This document shows, in pieces, positions 33,572 to 34,421 of a stretch of 34,421 nucleotides of DNA. The DNA lies in contig JANDJZ010000605.1 in the NCBI GenBank assembly GCA_027943245.1, positions 1 to 34,421 on the forward strand. Direction: 5' to 3'. The translations under genes were made by a program, and so were the position numbers. Below the pieces are notes generated by a model. The model was not told the origin of the DNA, made no database searches, and worked only from the letters and a program-made list of their open reading frames with translations. Position 1 is the stretch's first letter. Each line of letters starts with the position of its first letter. The DNA comes from Acanthamoeba sp. SK_2022b. Its lineage: Eukaryota > Discosea > Longamoebia > Acanthamoebidae.

Positions 33572-34421
33572 CTACGACTGCTGCTTGGCTTCCGCTTTCT
33601 GGCCTCGCGCGTAGTCCTCGTCGTCTTCGAAGGCGTCGTCGCCTTCCCGCGCGCTGTCTTGGGTGGGCACCGATGCGGAGCGCTTCCGTCGATGCTCCCT
33701 CAAGTCTGTGATGTGTGAGTCCCTCTCGCGGGCACACGAGCGGGCAGGAATGAGAGAGCGAGAGAGAGAGAGAGAGAGAGAAAGTCACCTGAGATTCGTT
33801 TGTTGATGTAGGTGGCGATGTTGGAGTGTCCCTTCTTCTCGCGCTCGCGCTCGCGTTCGTCGTCGTCTCCGCCGAGACCCTCCTGCTGCGGTTGTTGCTG
33901 TTGCTCGTCCCGATCGGCCGCGGTCGTGCCCGCCTTGGCCACCGTCGAGGCGGCTCCGGAGGAGGAGGAGGAGGAGGGCTCGGCCGCCGCCTGGTGGTGC
34001 TTGTCCGCCTTGTCGACCTTGTCCGAGGAGTGGAACGCGAACGAGGGCAGGTGGGACGAGATGGTCGAGAAGGACGACGTCGAGAACGAGTGGAAGATCT
34101 TCCTCCGCGCGGCCGGCGACAGCGCCTTCCCGCCGCCCTCCTCCCTCTCCTTCTCCCTCTCCTTCTCCGTCCGTCGCCTCTCCCGCTCCCGCTCCCGCTC
34201 CCGCTCCCGCTCCCGCTCCCGCTCCCTCTCCCGGCTGCCGGCGCCGGGGCTGCTGCTGCTGAGGTTGGTGTCGCTGCCCCTGGCTCCCTTGCGCGGGCTC
34301 AGGCTGCCGTCCTTCTCCTTCTCCTTCTCCTTCTCCTTCTCCTTCTCCTTCTCCTTCTCCTTCTCCTTCTCCTTCTCCCTGTCCCTCTTGTCGCGTCGCA
34401 GGAAGCTGTTGATGACCTCCA
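33572..34421 (-). CDS. Charged low-complexity protein, C-terminal part (partial)
   Basis: The frame enters from the right edge (INSFLRRDKRDREKEK) and contains two simple-sequence blocks: KE dipeptides (34313-34378) and RE dipeptides (34171-34232). A more normal segment follows (SPAARRKIFHSFSTSSFSTI, SSHLPSFAFHSSDKVDKADK), then Ser, Gln and Asp/Glu-Arg tracts and KGHSNIATYINKRIS. A GT-AG intron (about 33788-33714), which contains a CT repeat, joins it to the last exon, DLREHRRKRSASVPTQDS, through EDDEDYARGQK to QQS, with TAG at 33572. I do not recognise the family; the upstream exons that would identify it are outside the window. It is convergent with INTS9. Confidence 0.6.
34171..34378. repeat. 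Coding hexanucleotide tracts (Arg-Glu and Lys-Glu repeats)
   Basis: Two pure pyrimidine tracts on the plus strand. CTCCCG units (34171-34232) encode alternating Arg-Glu on the minus strand, and CTCCTT units (34313-34378) encode alternating Lys-Glu. Confidence 0.9.

Overview
The window looks like nuclear DNA of a free-living amoebozoan, most like Acanthamoeba (inference, no search run). The evidence is GC-rich coding sequence, very short intergenic gaps, many small introns of about 75-130 nt with GT-AG and a notable share of GC-AG boundaries, and eukaryotic housekeeping genes: RPL21, TPI, an Integrator subunit, an SNAPc subunit and a gp78-type E3 ligase. Gene models were spliced by hand from reading frame, splice phase and family similarity, so exact exon ends are predictions.

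Layout, left to right. A minus-strand BAR-RhoGAP gene (1-4420, C-terminus beyond the window) is divergent from a plus-strand peroxisomal acyl-CoA oxidase (4679-7974). It is followed by an intronless aminoglycoside-phosphotransferase-like kinase (8110-9006), a Zn(II)2Cys6/PAS transcription factor (9194-11407) and two convergent, highly similar, intronless glycosyltransferase-like genes (11526-12470 plus; 12658-13665 minus). Then come three minus-strand genes: a type I membrane protein with DUF11-like repeats (14155-16385), a two-RRM/SURP/CID/RS splicing protein of the U2SURP/SR140 kind (16591-19821) and an ankyrin-repeat protein (20015-20891). Triosephosphate isomerase (20999-22265), ribosomal protein eL21 (22452-23012), a gp78/AMFR-like RING-CUE ubiquitin ligase (23744-26025) and a coiled-coil gene with an in-frame TGA (26404-27054) run plus. 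Last are SNAPC3 (27382-29492, minus) and INTS9 (29606-33488, plus), head to head, and the 3' part of a charged low-complexity protein (33572 to the right edge, minus).

Functionally the window is mixed: actin/GTPase signalling and membrane shaping, peroxisomal beta-oxidation, glycolysis, ERAD, splicing and small nuclear RNA production. The clearest linkage is SNAPC3 with INTS9. One promotes snRNA transcription, the other processes snRNA 3' ends, and they share a gap of 113 bp.

The most unusual sequence signals are: a 28-bp perfect inverted repeat that ties the 5' splice site of a BAR-RhoGAP intron to the start of the next exon; at least seven GC-AG introns in two genes; a 24-bp perfect palindrome in a splicing-factor intron; a bacterial-type APH(3')-like gene; and a mirror pair of glycosyltransferases with a near-identical core. 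Long microsatellites fall almost entirely inside introns.
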